64,000 nucleotides of DNA. Origin: Desulfosarcina sp. BuS5. Lineage in GTDB: Bacteria > Desulfobacterota > Desulfobacteria > Desulfobacterales > BuS5. The stretch covers positions 124,001 to 188,000 of the forward strand of contig NZ_CP087952.1 in assembly GCF_028752835.1 (NCBI RefSeq), in the 5' to 3' direction. The translations under genes were made by a program, and so were the position numbers. Below, piece by piece: positions 36,470-45,416 of the stretch (position 1 is the stretch's first letter; each line of letters begins with the position of its first letter). Below the pieces are notes generated by a model that saw nothing but the letters and a program-made list of their open reading frames with translations, made no database searches and was not told where the DNA came from.

Positions 36470-37201
36470 ATGTATTCCGGTTTAATGACCAATTTAAAAA
36501 ATAAAAGGCGTTGTTTTGTTCTGGATTTGCCTCTAATGGAGTATTCAGAAGCCCTGGGCTTGCAGCGCAGGATTGTATCGGCAATCAACGACAAGGTTAT
36601 TGGCGCGGATATTTTGCTGGTGCTGGAACATCATCCGGTCTTTACATTGGGCAGCCGGGGCGGTCTTGAAAACATTCTTGTTTTAGACGATTTTTTAAGA
36701 AAAAAGGGTATCCGGGTAATAGATGCGGAACGTGGAGGGGATATTACATTTCACGGGCCTGGACAAATTGTGGTCTATCCTGTTATTAATCTGCCGGGAT
36801 CCGGATTAAGGGTAGCCGACTTTGTCTCGGGTCTTGAGGAGATGATGATACGGGCTGCAGCAGACTGGGGTATTTATGCAAAAAGAGATCTCAGAAACAG
36901 GGGCGCCTGGGTCGGAAATAAAAAACTCGGAAGCGTTGGGATCAGAATCCGCCGCGGCACCAGTTTCCACGGTCTTGCCCTGAACGTGAATATTTCCCTG
37001 GAACCTTTTAAATGGATAAATCCCTGCGGAATTAAAAATATTGAAATGACCTCTTTTAAAAAGGAGCTTTCCCGCAAAATTTCCATGCCCGGGATACGGA
37101 AAACCGTAATGAATCTATTTGCGGATATCTTTAAAAAGGATCTTATTAAAACAGATCTAACAAAATTACAGGAAATGATAAAATGTCCGGCAACAGCCTG
37201 A
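36470..37201 (+). CDS. lipB: Octanoyltransferase LipB
   Basis: Transfers octanoyl from acyl carrier protein to lipoyl domains. The 243-aa protein shows VLEHHPVFTLGSRGG, ERGGDITFHGPGQIVVYP, the catalytic lysine region NKKLGSVGIRI, and the acyl-thioester Cys186 in INPCGIK. The start could also be ATG at 36485. It overlaps lipA by 19 bp. Its position behind gcv genes points to lipoylation of GcvH. Confidence 0.95.
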   Translation: MYSGLMTNLKNKRRCFVLDLPLMEYSEALGLQRRIVSAINDKVIGADILLVLEHHPVFTLGSRGGLENILVLDDFLRKKGIRVIDAERGGDITFHGPGQIVVYPVINLPGSGLRVADFVSGLEEMMIRAAADWGIYAKRDLRNRGAWVGNKKLGSVGIRIRRGTSFHGLALNVNISLEPFKWINPCGIKNIEMTSFKKELSRKISMPGIRKTVMNLFADIFKKDLIKTDLTKLQEMIKCPATA

Positions 37202-38070
37202 AAAAACCGGATTGGCTCCGCATCAGCCTTCCAAAGGGGCCTGAATATGAAAGATTAAGATCCCTCATAAAAAAACACCGGCTCAATACAGTCTGTGTGG
37301 AGGCGAAATGCCCCAATATATTTGAATGTTTTTCCCGGAATACGGCAACCTTTCTGATTCTCGGCCCCAATTGCACCCGCAATTGCCGTTTCTGCTCAAT
37401 CGGAACCGGAAAAACCGGACCACCCGATCCGGAAGAACCTGTCCGGGTTGCAATGGCTGCCTCACAAATGAATCTGCGCTATGTAGTGGTAACCTCAGTT
37501 ACCCGGGATGATCTTCCCGACGGCGGGGCCGGAATATTTGCAGAGACAATCATTGAAATTAAAAAAAGAATAACATCTGCGCGTGTGGAAGTATTGATTC
37601 CAGATTTCAAAGGAGACCGGGAAGGGCTGAAAACTGTTCTTTTCGCTGGCCCTGACGTATTAAACCACAATATAGAAACCGTTTCCCGCCTCTACCCGCG
37701 GGTCAGGCCCGTAGCAGAATACCAACGATCACTTACGCTGCTGAAACGGGTAAAAAAATATGCCCCGGACATTTTTATCAAATCAGGCATAATGCTAGGC
37801 CTTGGTGAAGAGGATCATGAGATAATGGAAACACTGAACGACCTTTATGATTATGGATGCAGGATACTTACCATTGGTCAGTATCTTCAGCCCACAAGGG
37901 CTCATCTTCCTGTTCACAGGTATCTGTCTCCGGATGAATTCGATAAATGGCGCACAACCGCCATTACTACAGGATTTTATCAAGTTTCGTCAGGGCCTTT
38001 TGTGAGAAGCTCATATAACGCCAGGGAGATGTTCCAATGCCACTGTAAAAAAAAAGATACATTCAGCTAA
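37183..38070 (+). CDS. lipA: Lipoyl synthase LipA
   Basis: Radical SAM enzyme inserting two sulfurs into octanoyl chains. The 295-aa protein contains the auxiliary cluster motif (CVEAKCPNIFEC), the radical SAM motif CTRNCRFC, and the terminal GPFVRSSYNA with the conserved RSSY serine. It ends the gcv-lip operon. A perfect 22-bp hairpin (CGAGGCCTTT / AAAGGCCTCG, 38168-38189) lies 100 bp downstream and may end transcription. Confidence 0.97.
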   Translation: MSGNSLKKPDWLRISLPKGPEYERLRSLIKKHRLNTVCVEAKCPNIFECFSRNTATFLILGPNCTRNCRFCSIGTGKTGPPDPEEPVRVAMAASQMNLRYVVVTSVTRDDLPDGGAGIFAETIIEIKKRITSARVEVLIPDFKGDREGLKTVLFAGPDVLNHNIETVSRLYPRVRPVAEYQRSLTLLKRVKKYAPDIFIKSGIMLGLGEEDHEIMETLNDLYDYGCRILTIGQYLQPTRAHLPVHRYLSPDEFDKWRTTAITTGFYQVSSGPFVRSSYNAREMFQCHCKKKDTFS

Positions 38071-38167
38071 AAATAATTTGATATTATTTAATACTTATGA
38101 TATCATTATAAAAAAGCTTATAAATCTTGCTTTATTTTTTACTTAAAATGCGTCTTTGTTGACGTAT

Positions 38168-38189
38168 CGAGGCCTTTTTAAAGGCCTCG
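38168..38189. terminator. Hairpin between lipA and cspA
   Basis: A perfect 10-bp stem with two-base loop, without a following U-tract. Upstream, TTGATA (38078) and TATCAT (38101) are spaced by 17 bp and could be a promoter for cspA; then the hairpin would lie in the cspA leader instead. Both readings are open. Confidence 0.35.
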
Positions 38190-38280
38190 GATCGGTTTCG
38201 TTCGTGTGGGGAAATATTTGTCGAAGTGACAAGATCCTAAAACGTGGAACCATTAATTTTTTTTAAAGGAGTTTGTCACA

Positions 38281-38481
38281 ATGGAGAATGGAGTTGTAAA
38301 ATGGTTCAATGAGCAAAAAGGTTATGGCTTTATTGAGCAGGAAAACGGGCCTGATGTATTTGTCCATCACTCAGGAATTAATGCATCCGGATTTAAATCT
38401 CTCAACGAAGGAGACCGGGTTACGTTCGACATTGAGCAAGGCCAGAAAGGTCCTTCCGCAGTCAATGTAAGTGTAGTTTAG
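38281..38481 (+). CDS. Cold shock protein, CspA family
   Basis: Small RNA/ssDNA-binding OB-fold protein. The 66 aa show the RNP1 motif KGYGFI and RNP2 motif VFVHH, and the family start [27 protein letters not shown] lies 10 bp before the ATG. The leader is long (about 180-210 bp from lipA), as is usual for cold shock genes. Its terminator is split by a MITE. Confidence 0.95.
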   Translation: MENGVVKWFNEQKGYGFIEQENGPDVFVHHSGINASGFKSLNEGDRVTFDIEQGQKGPSAVNVSVV

Positions 38482-38497
38482 CTCAACATTTTATTTT

Positions 38498-38638
38498 AAA
38501 AAGGCGCTCAAGCTATAGATTGTCAGATAATAAATTTCACAAGGCCAGAGGGAGGAAGGCGTATTGTAATACGCCAACGACCGATAACGCAGTGAAATTA
38601 TTTATGTGACAATCTATATTAACGACGAGCGCTTTTTT
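38498..38638 (+). terminator. cspA terminator with a MITE in its loop
   Basis: The left stem AAAAAGGCGCTC (38498-38509) pairs with GAGCGC followed by seven T at 38628-38639. The 107-bp MITE copy D fills what was the loop. Without the MITE this would be an ordinary intrinsic terminator. With it, the stem-loop can still form because the MITE ends are themselves complementary. Confidence 0.6.
38513..38619. mobile_element. MITE family 1, copy D
   Basis: Ends TATAGATTGTCAGATAA and TTATGTGACAATCTATA. The interior combines TTTCACAAGGCCAGAGGGAGGAAGGCG (as in copy A) on one side and CGATAACGCAGTGAAATTA (as in B and C) on the other, so it resembles a chimera of both end types. Inserted in the cspA terminator loop with TA at both borders. 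Confidence 0.8.
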
Positions 38639-38824
38639 TGTCTTATTCCAGGGACTACAGTCGGTTGAATCCTCCGTAACAGCCTGCGACAGGATATGCT
38701 TGCCCTTTGATCCTGCATTTCGGGAACCCCCCACCCATTTCGTCCCAGATTTTACAGTGATGCATAATAAAAATATTAGTGTAAGAGCACTATGACATTG
38801 AACCGTTAACTGTAAATAGTTTAT

Positions 38825-40549
38825 TTATATAAAACGTAACTTTTCCATGAACAACATCTCCTGTTGCGTATCCCCCAGAGCCTTGTAACAGTTTGCAATA
38901 TGGCCGACAGCATCCTTTGAATCCTGAAATTTCAGCAAGCATGAGAGTGCTTCGTCGTATTTCCCCAAATTCATCCATGTTATCCCGAGACAGATGTTCA
39001 AAGGTTCGCTCTCCGGATAATGACTGACACCTTGCTTAAGTGTAGATGCGGATTCTTCGTACATCCCGCATTTCTGCTGTATAATACCAAGACCGAGATA
39101 GGCCCTGTGATCGGGATAATAATCAAGCGCTTTCTGATATAAGCCGGCAGCGGTCCTGTCCTTATATTTGATTTTGTCAATCCCTGCATAATCCCCATGA
39201 CTGAAGGTCATGCCCAACCGTGAATAGAAATCGGCATGATACGCATAAAGCTCCTTTTTATCAGCAAGACTTATATTATCCGCAAAACCATGAATGTTAT
39301 CATAATAGCTAAATCTCAATTTTTTTCCAAAATCTACAACCGCTTCTCCTGGGAGATCGGGGTCTGTTTCGAAATAGGGTATATCCTCTACTCTATTAAG
39401 CCAAATATCGTCGTCCAGTTTAAGTCGTTGCTTGAAATCCTCATAAAGCGCTGTGCCTGGAAACAATACCAAAATATAAAATATTATGCTTAAGGGTTTT
39501 ATTTGCTGGATAAGATCTATGGTTTCCTGGATAGTTATTTCATTTTCTCCGGGACAGCCGTAAATAAAATAGGCCCTGGCAAGTATTCCGTACTTTACCG
39601 TCAGGGCAAAAGCCTTTTTGATATCATCGGTCTTAATTGCCTTGTTCAGCTTGTTTCTGATTTTCTCAGAACCGCTTTCCACACCGTAACTGATCTGGGT
39701 GCAGCCGGCCTTCCTCATCCACAATAGAATCTCTTCATTTATATAATTGACACGTGAAATCGCCGACCATGAGATGTGGAGATTACGTTCGATAATTTTT
39801 TGACAAATTTCTATTACAAGCTTTTTTTTAAGAGTAAAAGTATCATCTGAAAAATAAAAAAAGGTGACACCTTTTTTATAAAGAATATCCAACTGGTCTA
39901 CAAAGTAGTCTGGGGAATGAAATCTTACTCCCCTTCCCCAGAATTGCGGTGATCCGCAGAAAGAACAGCAGCCGGGGCAACCACGGGTCAAGGAAAGATG
40001 CTGATAGGTAAAATACCGGGCAGGATTGGGAAGTTTGTTCAGATCCTGGATATGATTGCGTGCCTCATTTTTTTTAACTCTCTCCCCATCTCTGAATGCT
40101 ATCCCTTCAATATCTTCTACATTCAAAGCAATTTTACCTTGCAGCGACTCCAGGAGATTCAAAAAAGAATATTCACCTTCTCCTGTTATGACAAAGTCTA
40201 TCTCCTTAAAATGAACCAGAAGATGTTCCCATAAAAATGTTGCCCCTATGCCGCCGAAGACAATCCTCACATCAGGAAAAATATCCCTTGCTATACGAGC
40301 AATCTCAATTCCGCCCCATCGATTTGCATGGAGGATGGAAAATCCTATCAGATTCGGTTTTTTTTCGACAAGTATGTTTCTGATTATCGGTGAATCCTTA
40401 TCAAGATCATAAAAATTCAGGATCTCCACATCATAATGATTTTCCTTTAACAGGGCGCCTATATAATAGAGGCCCATGGGAACCACGCTGATGTCATCTT
40501 CCTGAATGCGTTTATCTATAGAGTAAGGATATATGAGAAGTATCTTCAC
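38825..40549 (-). CDS. B12-binding radical SAM protein with TPR tail
   Basis: 574 aa. Residues 1-140 form a cobalamin-binding domain (MKILLIYPYS start; VPMGLYYIGALLKENHYDVEIL). The radical SAM core follows with the cluster motif CPGCCSFC (about 194-201, LTRGCPGCCSFCGSP). The C-terminal 110-120 residues carry tetratricopeptide repeats (AAGLYQKALDYYPDHRAYLGLG, ASTLKQGVSHYPESEPLNICLG, YDEALSCLLKF). Such enzymes often methylate or rearrange lipids or natural products; the TPR part suggests a protein partner. It stands alone, so the substrate is unknown. Confidence 0.88.
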   Translation of the reverse strand: MKILLIYPYSIDKRIQEDDISVVPMGLYYIGALLKENHYDVEILNFYDLDKDSPIIRNILVEKKPNLIGFSILHANRWGGIEIARIARDIFPDVRIVFGGIGATFLWEHLLVHFKEIDFVITGEGEYSFLNLLESLQGKIALNVEDIEGIAFRDGERVKKNEARNHIQDLNKLPNPARYFTYQHLSLTRGCPGCCSFCGSPQFWGRGVRFHSPDYFVDQLDILYKKGVTFFYFSDDTFTLKKKLVIEICQKIIERNLHISWSAISRVNYINEEILLWMRKAGCTQISYGVESGSEKIRNKLNKAIKTDDIKKAFALTVKYGILARAYFIYGCPGENEITIQETIDLIQQIKPLSIIFYILVLFPGTALYEDFKQRLKLDDDIWLNRVEDIPYFETDPDLPGEAVVDFGKKLRFSYYDNIHGFADNISLADKKELYAYHADFYSRLGMTFSHGDYAGIDKIKYKDRTAAGLYQKALDYYPDHRAYLGLGIIQQKCGMYEESASTLKQGVSHYPESEPLNICLGITWMNLGKYDEALSCLLKFQDSKDAVGHIANCYKALGDTQQEMLFMEKLRFI

Positions 40550-40880
40550 ATCATAAACCTATGACGGTAATAACAACCCATCATAACAGCCTTCCGACGA
40601 GCTTTTTTTGCATTTTTCGGTATTTGCTTTTGTCATTGAACAACGACATGCGGGATTCATTTCTTAACCCGCCTGAATGTGGCATTCTATCAAAAGGCAA
40701 TATTTTTATCTATATTTTTATTGAAACAAATTTTTTTTTATTCATAAAATGTTATTATAATTGATGCTGTATAGAGGGTGCGCCGGGGCTGGATAAAAAA
40801 ATACTTCTTTGAATTTGAAAAATATCTGTGATAGAAGTTTTAGTATAATAAATACCGAAATACCGTGCTGCCGGAAGAAA
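40550..40880. other. Intergenic region between divergent genes
   Basis: Divergent promoters for the radical SAM gene (minus) and the RNase Z-like gene (plus) are expected here. I see no repeat or RNA gene and no clear promoter. Confidence 0.35.
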
Positions 40881-41711
40881 ATGACTCATTTAGACTATAA
40901 CGACATCACCGTGACAATCCTTGGCTCCGGGACATGTGTGCCATCTTTGAGAAGAAGCTCTTGTTCCGTACTCGTTCAAACCGGGGGGCGGCAGCTTCTC
41001 TTTGATGCCGGGCAGGGAACCATCAGGAGGCTCCTGGAGGCAGGTATAACGATATTTGAGATTTCACACATTTTCTTCAGTCATTTCCACCCCGACCATA
41101 CCGGCGAACTTGTGCCGTTTCTATTTTCAACCAGGTATTCTGACGAAAAAAAAAGAAAAAAACCGCTTGTAATCGCCGGGGGAAAGGGATTCGCATCATT
41201 TTACAGCGGACTTAAAGCTGTATACGGTATATGGATAGAACTTGACGAGGAGATATTAAAAATTATTGAGTTTGATAATGCGGCCCGCGATATGCGTAAA
41301 TTCAACAATTTTACCATTGAAACAATACCCGTTCAACATAATGAAGAGAGTATCGCGTACAGAATTATAAGTCCGGCCGGTACAGTCATTGTCTATTCAG
41401 GCGACACGGACTTCTCCCTTAACCTGGTTGATCTGGCGCAAAATGCCGATTTACTGATTTGTGAAGCATCATTTCCTGACAGCAAAAAAGTAAAAGGCCA
41501 TCTGACCCCGTCCCTGGCCGGAGAGATTGCTTCAAAAGCAAATGTAAAAAAGCTTGCGCTTACCCACTTTTACCCGATCTGTGATGAGTATGATATTAAA
41601 AAAGAATGCCGTAAAAATTATGATGGACAGATTATTCTGGCTGAGGATCATTTGAGAATCAGCATTCCTGCTTGTAAAGGCCGAAAAAAAAATGAAATAT
41701 TATCCTGTTAA
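40881..41711 (+). CDS. RNase Z-like metallo-hydrolase
   Basis: MBL-fold hydrolase of the RNase Z/arylsulfatase-like group, 276 aa from ATG 40881 (CCGGAAG upstream); an upstream in-frame start at 40809 would add 24 aa not matching the family. Motifs are VTILGSGTCVPSLRRSSCS, FDAGQGTIRRL, the metal motif FSHFHPDHTGEL, YSGDTDFS, and a late LTHFYP. It may process tRNA 3' ends or act on another phosphodiester or ester; the short exosite-free form makes canonical RNase Z less certain. It overlaps the next gene by 20 bp. Confidence 0.82.
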   Translation: MTHLDYNDITVTILGSGTCVPSLRRSSCSVLVQTGGRQLLFDAGQGTIRRLLEAGITIFEISHIFFSHFHPDHTGELVPFLFSTRYSDEKKRKKPLVIAGGKGFASFYSGLKAVYGIWIELDEEILKIIEFDNAARDMRKFNNFTIETIPVQHNEESIAYRIISPAGTVIVYSGDTDFSLNLVDLAQNADLLICEASFPDSKKVKGHLTPSLAGEIASKANVKKLALTHFYPICDEYDIKKECRKNYDGQIILAEDHLRISIPACKGRKKNEILSC

Positions 41712-42387
41712 TCTTGATGTAAATGGTAAAAAATGTCTGGTCGTAGGAGGGGGTTCGGTTGGCGGCCGAAAAATAAAAACACTTCTCGACTGCGGCGCCA
41801 TGGTTACAGTTATAAGCCCGGTGGTTACACAAAAAGTACAAAACCTCGCCGATAACGGTTCCATAATGTTAAAAAAAAGACCTTACCTGACATCCGATAT
41901 TGACGAAAAAACCTTCCTTGTTATCGGAGCAACCGACAATGATAATCTAAACCGTCTGATACATAAAGATGCGGAACGTTTTAATATGCTCTGTAACATA
42001 GCTGACCGGCCTGAGGTGTGCAATTTTATTCTGCCTGCCATAGTTAACAGGGGCGACCTGATAATAGCCGTTTCAACCTCCGGCAAGAGCCCGGCTTTTG
42101 CCAAAAAGTTGAGGCAGCGGCTTGAAAAAGAGTATGGCGATGAATATGCGGAATTTCTAAAATTAATGGGGGCCATTCGTGAAAAACTGTTAATCGGTGA
42201 GTACGAACCCGAAGAGCATAAACATCTTTTTGAAGAATCTATATCCAAAGGGCTGCTTGAGATGATCAAAGATGGAAAAGAAGATAAGATTGACGCACTT
42301 CTGGGCGAGATATTCGGAACAGAATATAGACTGAGCAGTCTGAAAAAAAAATTAAATAGAGACGGAAGAGTACCAGGACAAAGATGA
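41692..42387 (+). CDS. Precorrin-2 dehydrogenase / sirohydrochlorin ferrochelatase-type protein
   Basis: The 231-aa protein corresponds to the N-terminal CysG/Met8p unit: MKYYPVNLDVNGKKCLVVGGGSVGGRK (NAD-binding), FLVIGATDND, NIADRPEVCNFILPAIVNRGDLIIAVSTSGKSPAFAKKLR. It oxidises precorrin-2 to sirohydrochlorin on the way to siroheme or, in anaerobes, to alternative heme and cobalamin. The following DNA is a degraded element, so any former downstream partner (often a cytochrome biogenesis or hemA gene in this group) has been separated. Confidence 0.9.
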   Translation: MKYYPVNLDVNGKKCLVVGGGSVGGRKIKTLLDCGAMVTVISPVVTQKVQNLADNGSIMLKKRPYLTSDIDEKTFLVIGATDNDNLNRLIHKDAERFNMLCNIADRPEVCNFILPAIVNRGDLIIAVSTSGKSPAFAKKLRQRLEKEYGDEYAEFLKLMGAIREKLLIGEYEPEEHKHLFEESISKGLLEMIKDGKEDKIDALLGEIFGTEYRLSSLKKKLNRDGRVPGQR

Positions 42388-42450
42388 ATATCCGGAAAAA
42401 GATGATCCTGTGTCTTTTCGGGGGTAGAGCAATATAAATATATAAAAGGT

Positions 42451-42700
42451 ATGGAAGCTAAAACCAAACAAAAACGAAAGCCGCTGTACCGGCGAGTTCC
42501 AGTTGAAAAGATCCGCCTGCAGGAGCGGGATCGGAAGATCATTTATGAGGTTTTCCGTTACCGATTTTTGAATTTCCGCCATATCATCGCCCTCACGGGC
42601 GGGCAGCCCGCAAAGGATACTAAGGCGCTTGCAAAGCCTGTTTCACGCCGATTATTTGAGCCGTCCGGTGGAGGATGTCAAGGGATATCCGTGACATCAA
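42451..42700 (+). pseudogene. Remnant of a replication-relaxation-like winged-helix protein
   Basis: The open frame begins KPLYRRVPVEKIRLQERDRKIIYEVFRYRFLNFRHIIALTGG, matching winged-helix plasmid/mobile-element proteins. At about 42610 the sense continues one frame over as RILRRLQSLFHADYLSRPVEDVKGYP then stops, a clear wing-helix sequence. A one-base deletion plus truncation has destroyed the gene. The tail of the open frame (to 42744) is out-of-frame nonsense. Confidence 0.65.
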
Positions 42701-42730
42701 AAGTAGTTTTGAATTTACCAAAAAACCCAT

Positions 42731-44125
42731 TCACTGTTTTTTAAATTTTTCTGTGGGATATAACTGCTCTTTTACGTTATTTTTCTTAAAATATTCTATA
42801 ATATTTGATCTGGTGGCCAGGTAGATTGGCAGATTGATAATGATCCGCCCTTTATCTACTATCTTTTCATAAGGAGCGGCGGAAACCAGTATGCCAAATT
42901 TTTGTCCGGTTAAATCCAGATAATGTATAATATTTTTATAATGTCTTTTCTGTATTGACGTCGTGGCCTTGCATTCAACAGGTATTCGGGTTCTTGCATC
43001 TATAATAGCTACAATAAAATCGACTTCAATACCCGCCTGTTTGCTTTTTTTCCATGTGGCAACAGATTTAAATGCCGAAGCTCCTTGAAGAAGATTTAAC
43101 AAAACAGCATTCTCAAATACCCCTCCAAGTGGTGTCCTCAATCCCGGATCAATAGTGCCTATCAAGGAAATCGCAGGAACAGCCAAACTTCTGAACATAT
43201 TTACAACACCGAGATCATGAAGATATCTTTTTGGAAGAAAATCGCTGTGATTGGGATCTAAAGAATACTGAGAGACTTCAAGTATAATATGCCAGGATTT
43301 CATTGCTTCCAAAATCTGTTTTGCATGATATTTGGTTGCATCAATATGGGTATATTTTGACGGACTTCCAATATGATTGGCTACAGAGCGAAGCGTATTT
43401 ATAAACAAACCGGGCTGGTATGCTTCTTTTCTTTCAAAATCTTCTTCAAGAGATGCAATAATTTCTTCAATAATGTCAGATGATGGTTTGCCTGATTTAA
43501 ATGCTTTAACAGCTTCAGGATAGCCTCCGATTAGCATATAATCATCAAAAAGCTCCAGCAAAAGTATGTGTCTTGACTCTGGTGTTTTTTCCGGCGCTGA
43601 GAGAATATATTCATACAGAGGCTTTCCTTTTACAAATTTGACGAATTCGGAAAAGGAAAAACTAAAAATACACATGCTTTTCATTCTGCCGACAGGTATT
43701 CGCGCACCTGCAGGAAAAAATCTGTTCATCGAAGAACCTGTCAGAATCACTTTAATGTCATGCCAGTCTTCTTTAAACGATTTGACATACTCTGCCAGTT
43801 TCCTGCATTCCTGGGCTTCATCAAAAAACAGGATTGACCCGGGCTGAAGATTATATCTATCAGTCATCAGGGTGCTAAAATCGAAAAAATCTTCTGTTTT
43901 TGAAATTTCCCGGCGTATTTTCGGATTTTTTTCCAGGTCATAAGCCAGATACGGTCTGCCTATGGTTTTTAAAACGCTGTTCACAAGATAGGATTTCCCA
44001 ACCTGCCTGGCACCTTCAATGATAATCACATCATTGTCAGCTCGATCTGTAATAAGATCTTGTAATCTGTCATAGATTTCCCGTTTCATAAAAAAACTAT
44101 TAACACTTTTTAACATTTTTATCAA
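42731..44125 (-). CDS. AAA ATPase with DUF4143 nuclease-like C terminus
   Basis: A 464-aa protein of the widespread AAA_14/DUF4143 family. Walker A is EGARQVGKSYLV (about residues 36-47), Walker B ILFFDEAQEC, sensor ILTGSSMNRFF. The C-terminal DUF4143 domain has the restriction-endonuclease-like signature EVDFIVA...RIPVECKATTS. The family start is usually MKREIYDRL, so Met13 (44089) may be the true start. Such genes are strongly associated with mobile and genomic-island DNA; biological role unproven. Confidence 0.85.
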   Translation of the reverse strand: MIKMLKSVNSFFMKREIYDRLQDLITDRADNDVIIIEGARQVGKSYLVNSVLKTIGRPYLAYDLEKNPKIRREISKTEDFFDFSTLMTDRYNLQPGSILFFDEAQECRKLAEYVKSFKEDWHDIKVILTGSSMNRFFPAGARIPVGRMKSMCIFSFSFSEFVKFVKGKPLYEYILSAPEKTPESRHILLLELFDDYMLIGGYPEAVKAFKSGKPSSDIIEEIIASLEEDFERKEAYQPGLFINTLRSVANHIGSPSKYTHIDATKYHAKQILEAMKSWHIILEVSQYSLDPNHSDFLPKRYLHDLGVVNMFRSLAVPAISLIGTIDPGLRTPLGGVFENAVLLNLLQGASAFKSVATWKKSKQAGIEVDFIVAIIDARTRIPVECKATTSIQKRHYKNIIHYLDLTGQKFGILVSAAPYEKIVDKGRIIINLPIYLATRSNIIEYFKKNNVKEQLYPTEKFKKQ

Positions 44126-44732
44126 ATAAATTTATCAAAATTAGCGATTTTTATAAAATCAATTGTTTTAAAAAACGCTATTCTTGATAAACTACAAAAA
44201 CGGAATCGTCCTTCAAATCTCATTCATTAAAACCTCATTAACCTCATTACTCGTCAACCCCAAATATCGCATAGTAACCGCCGGACTGGTATGATTAAAC
44301 CGTTTGGCCAAAATCTCAAACCCCACCCCGAACTCTGTCCTCTGGATATATCCGAAAGTTTTCCGCAAAATATGAGCCCCATAATTACCGGAAAGATTAA
44401 TTTCCCCTGTCCATTTTTTAACTAGGGCATTGACCGACTGATCGGGTTAAAGCCTTTTGCGCTGCCGTGAATATTTTGATGAAAAAGTCACAATTAAAAG
44501 GGTTAGAGAATTGCGAACTACCATTTTAAATGAATTGTTTCATGGCCAAGAGAGCCCCGATACAGCTATGGAGGGGAATAATATTGGCAAAAAACAAATC
44601 ATATCATGCAAAAACCTAACCGGACATCACTGAATATTAATCTTCTATTTTTCCGTTGATTAATCTGTTTTTAGCAATTGCTATTGATTTATAGAGCTTA
44701 TCACCTGAATAATTTCATTACCTTATTAAGAA
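44126..44732. other. Gene-poor remnant region
   Basis: Besides the integrase fragment (44213-44449) there is an open stretch on the plus strand around 44458-44634 reading SLLRCREYFDEKVTIKRVREL...KNLTGHH without a plausible start, possibly the end of another broken gene. Otherwise the DNA is AT-rich with no recognisable feature. Confidence 0.4.
44213..44449 (-). pseudogene. C-terminal fragment of a tyrosine recombinase (phage integrase family)
   Basis: The minus strand encodes SVNALVKKWTG...SGNYGAHILRKTFGY...ILAKRFNHTSPAVTMRYLGLTSNEVNEVLMNEI then a stop. This contains the HxLRKT box and the catalytic tyrosine in MRYLGLT. The upstream part with the first catalytic Arg is missing; a stop precedes in frame at about 44450. 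It marks a degraded integrative element together with the neighbouring ATPase and winged-helix remnant. Confidence 0.75.
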
Positions 44733-45374
44733 TTATCTTAAACTTATCAACAACCCCCTTAATACCTTAAATTCGTTTTTTATAAGATGCTTCATATCAT
44801 CCAAAGATTCTATTACAGCTTTTCCTGGAGGGAGATCATCATCATTATTATGTGCCTGCTCAACCATTTCTTTCTTGATCGCAGGCTCCACGGTATGTTC
44901 GGCTTGTTCTACGGCCCCTGTATCTTTTTGTATCATTTTTGACTTCAATTCTGAAAAATCCCTGGCCCTTGAGGCAAGGATGATTTTCTTCTCAACATCA
45001 GTAATGTCTTTGGATATAATAATTTTTTCCAGACTTTTATATGATAATATCAAAAGTTTTATTGCATCCGGATGAGCATTTGCTTTTTTATCCTTGATAT
45101 ATTTCCCTAGAGAGCCAAGAAGCTTTAGAAACATCAGTACAATTTTGTCATTTCTATAAAAGGTAGTCTGCAACCTGTCGATCTGTTCTATAAATTCTAT
45201 CAACACATCATCAGTAATCTCCCAGTCTATAGAGAGTACTATTGTTTTGAGCCACTTCAATGGTGAACCATCCAAAGAAGATTCACCCTCAGCAAACATT
45301 TCGTTTTCTTTAAAAAAATCTTTCATACGACTTTCAAATTCACTGCGAAAACCGCCCTGTTTTTTTTTATTCAA
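44733..45374 (-). CDS. Hypothetical protein, 213 aa, partner of roadblock gene
   Basis: I do not recognise the family. It is largely helical and charged, with a low-complexity acidic/glutamate-rich stretch near residues 150-190, and no signal peptide. It begins 42 bp after the roadblock gene on the same strand. The SD GGAGGC is visible before the ATG (CGGGAGGCGGTTAATTG region). A role in a roadblock-dependent process such as polarity or motility is inference from position only. Confidence 0.65.
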   Translation of the reverse strand: MNKKKQGGFRSEFESRMKDFFKENEMFAEGESSLDGSPLKWLKTIVLSIDWEITDDVLIEFIEQIDRLQTTFYRNDKIVLMFLKLLGSLGKYIKDKKANAHPDAIKLLILSYKSLEKIIISKDITDVEKKIILASRARDFSELKSKMIQKDTGAVEQAEHTVEPAIKKEMVEQAHNNDDDLPPGKAVIESLDDMKHLIKNEFKVLRGLLISLR

Positions 45375-45416
45375 TTAACCGCCTCCCGTGTTAATCTCTT
45401 TGTACTGAAATTATGC

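Noticed and set aside
42700-42744. C-terminal part of the winged-helix open frame
   Set aside because: After the frame break the sense is in another frame ending near 42695; the remaining codons are meaningless.
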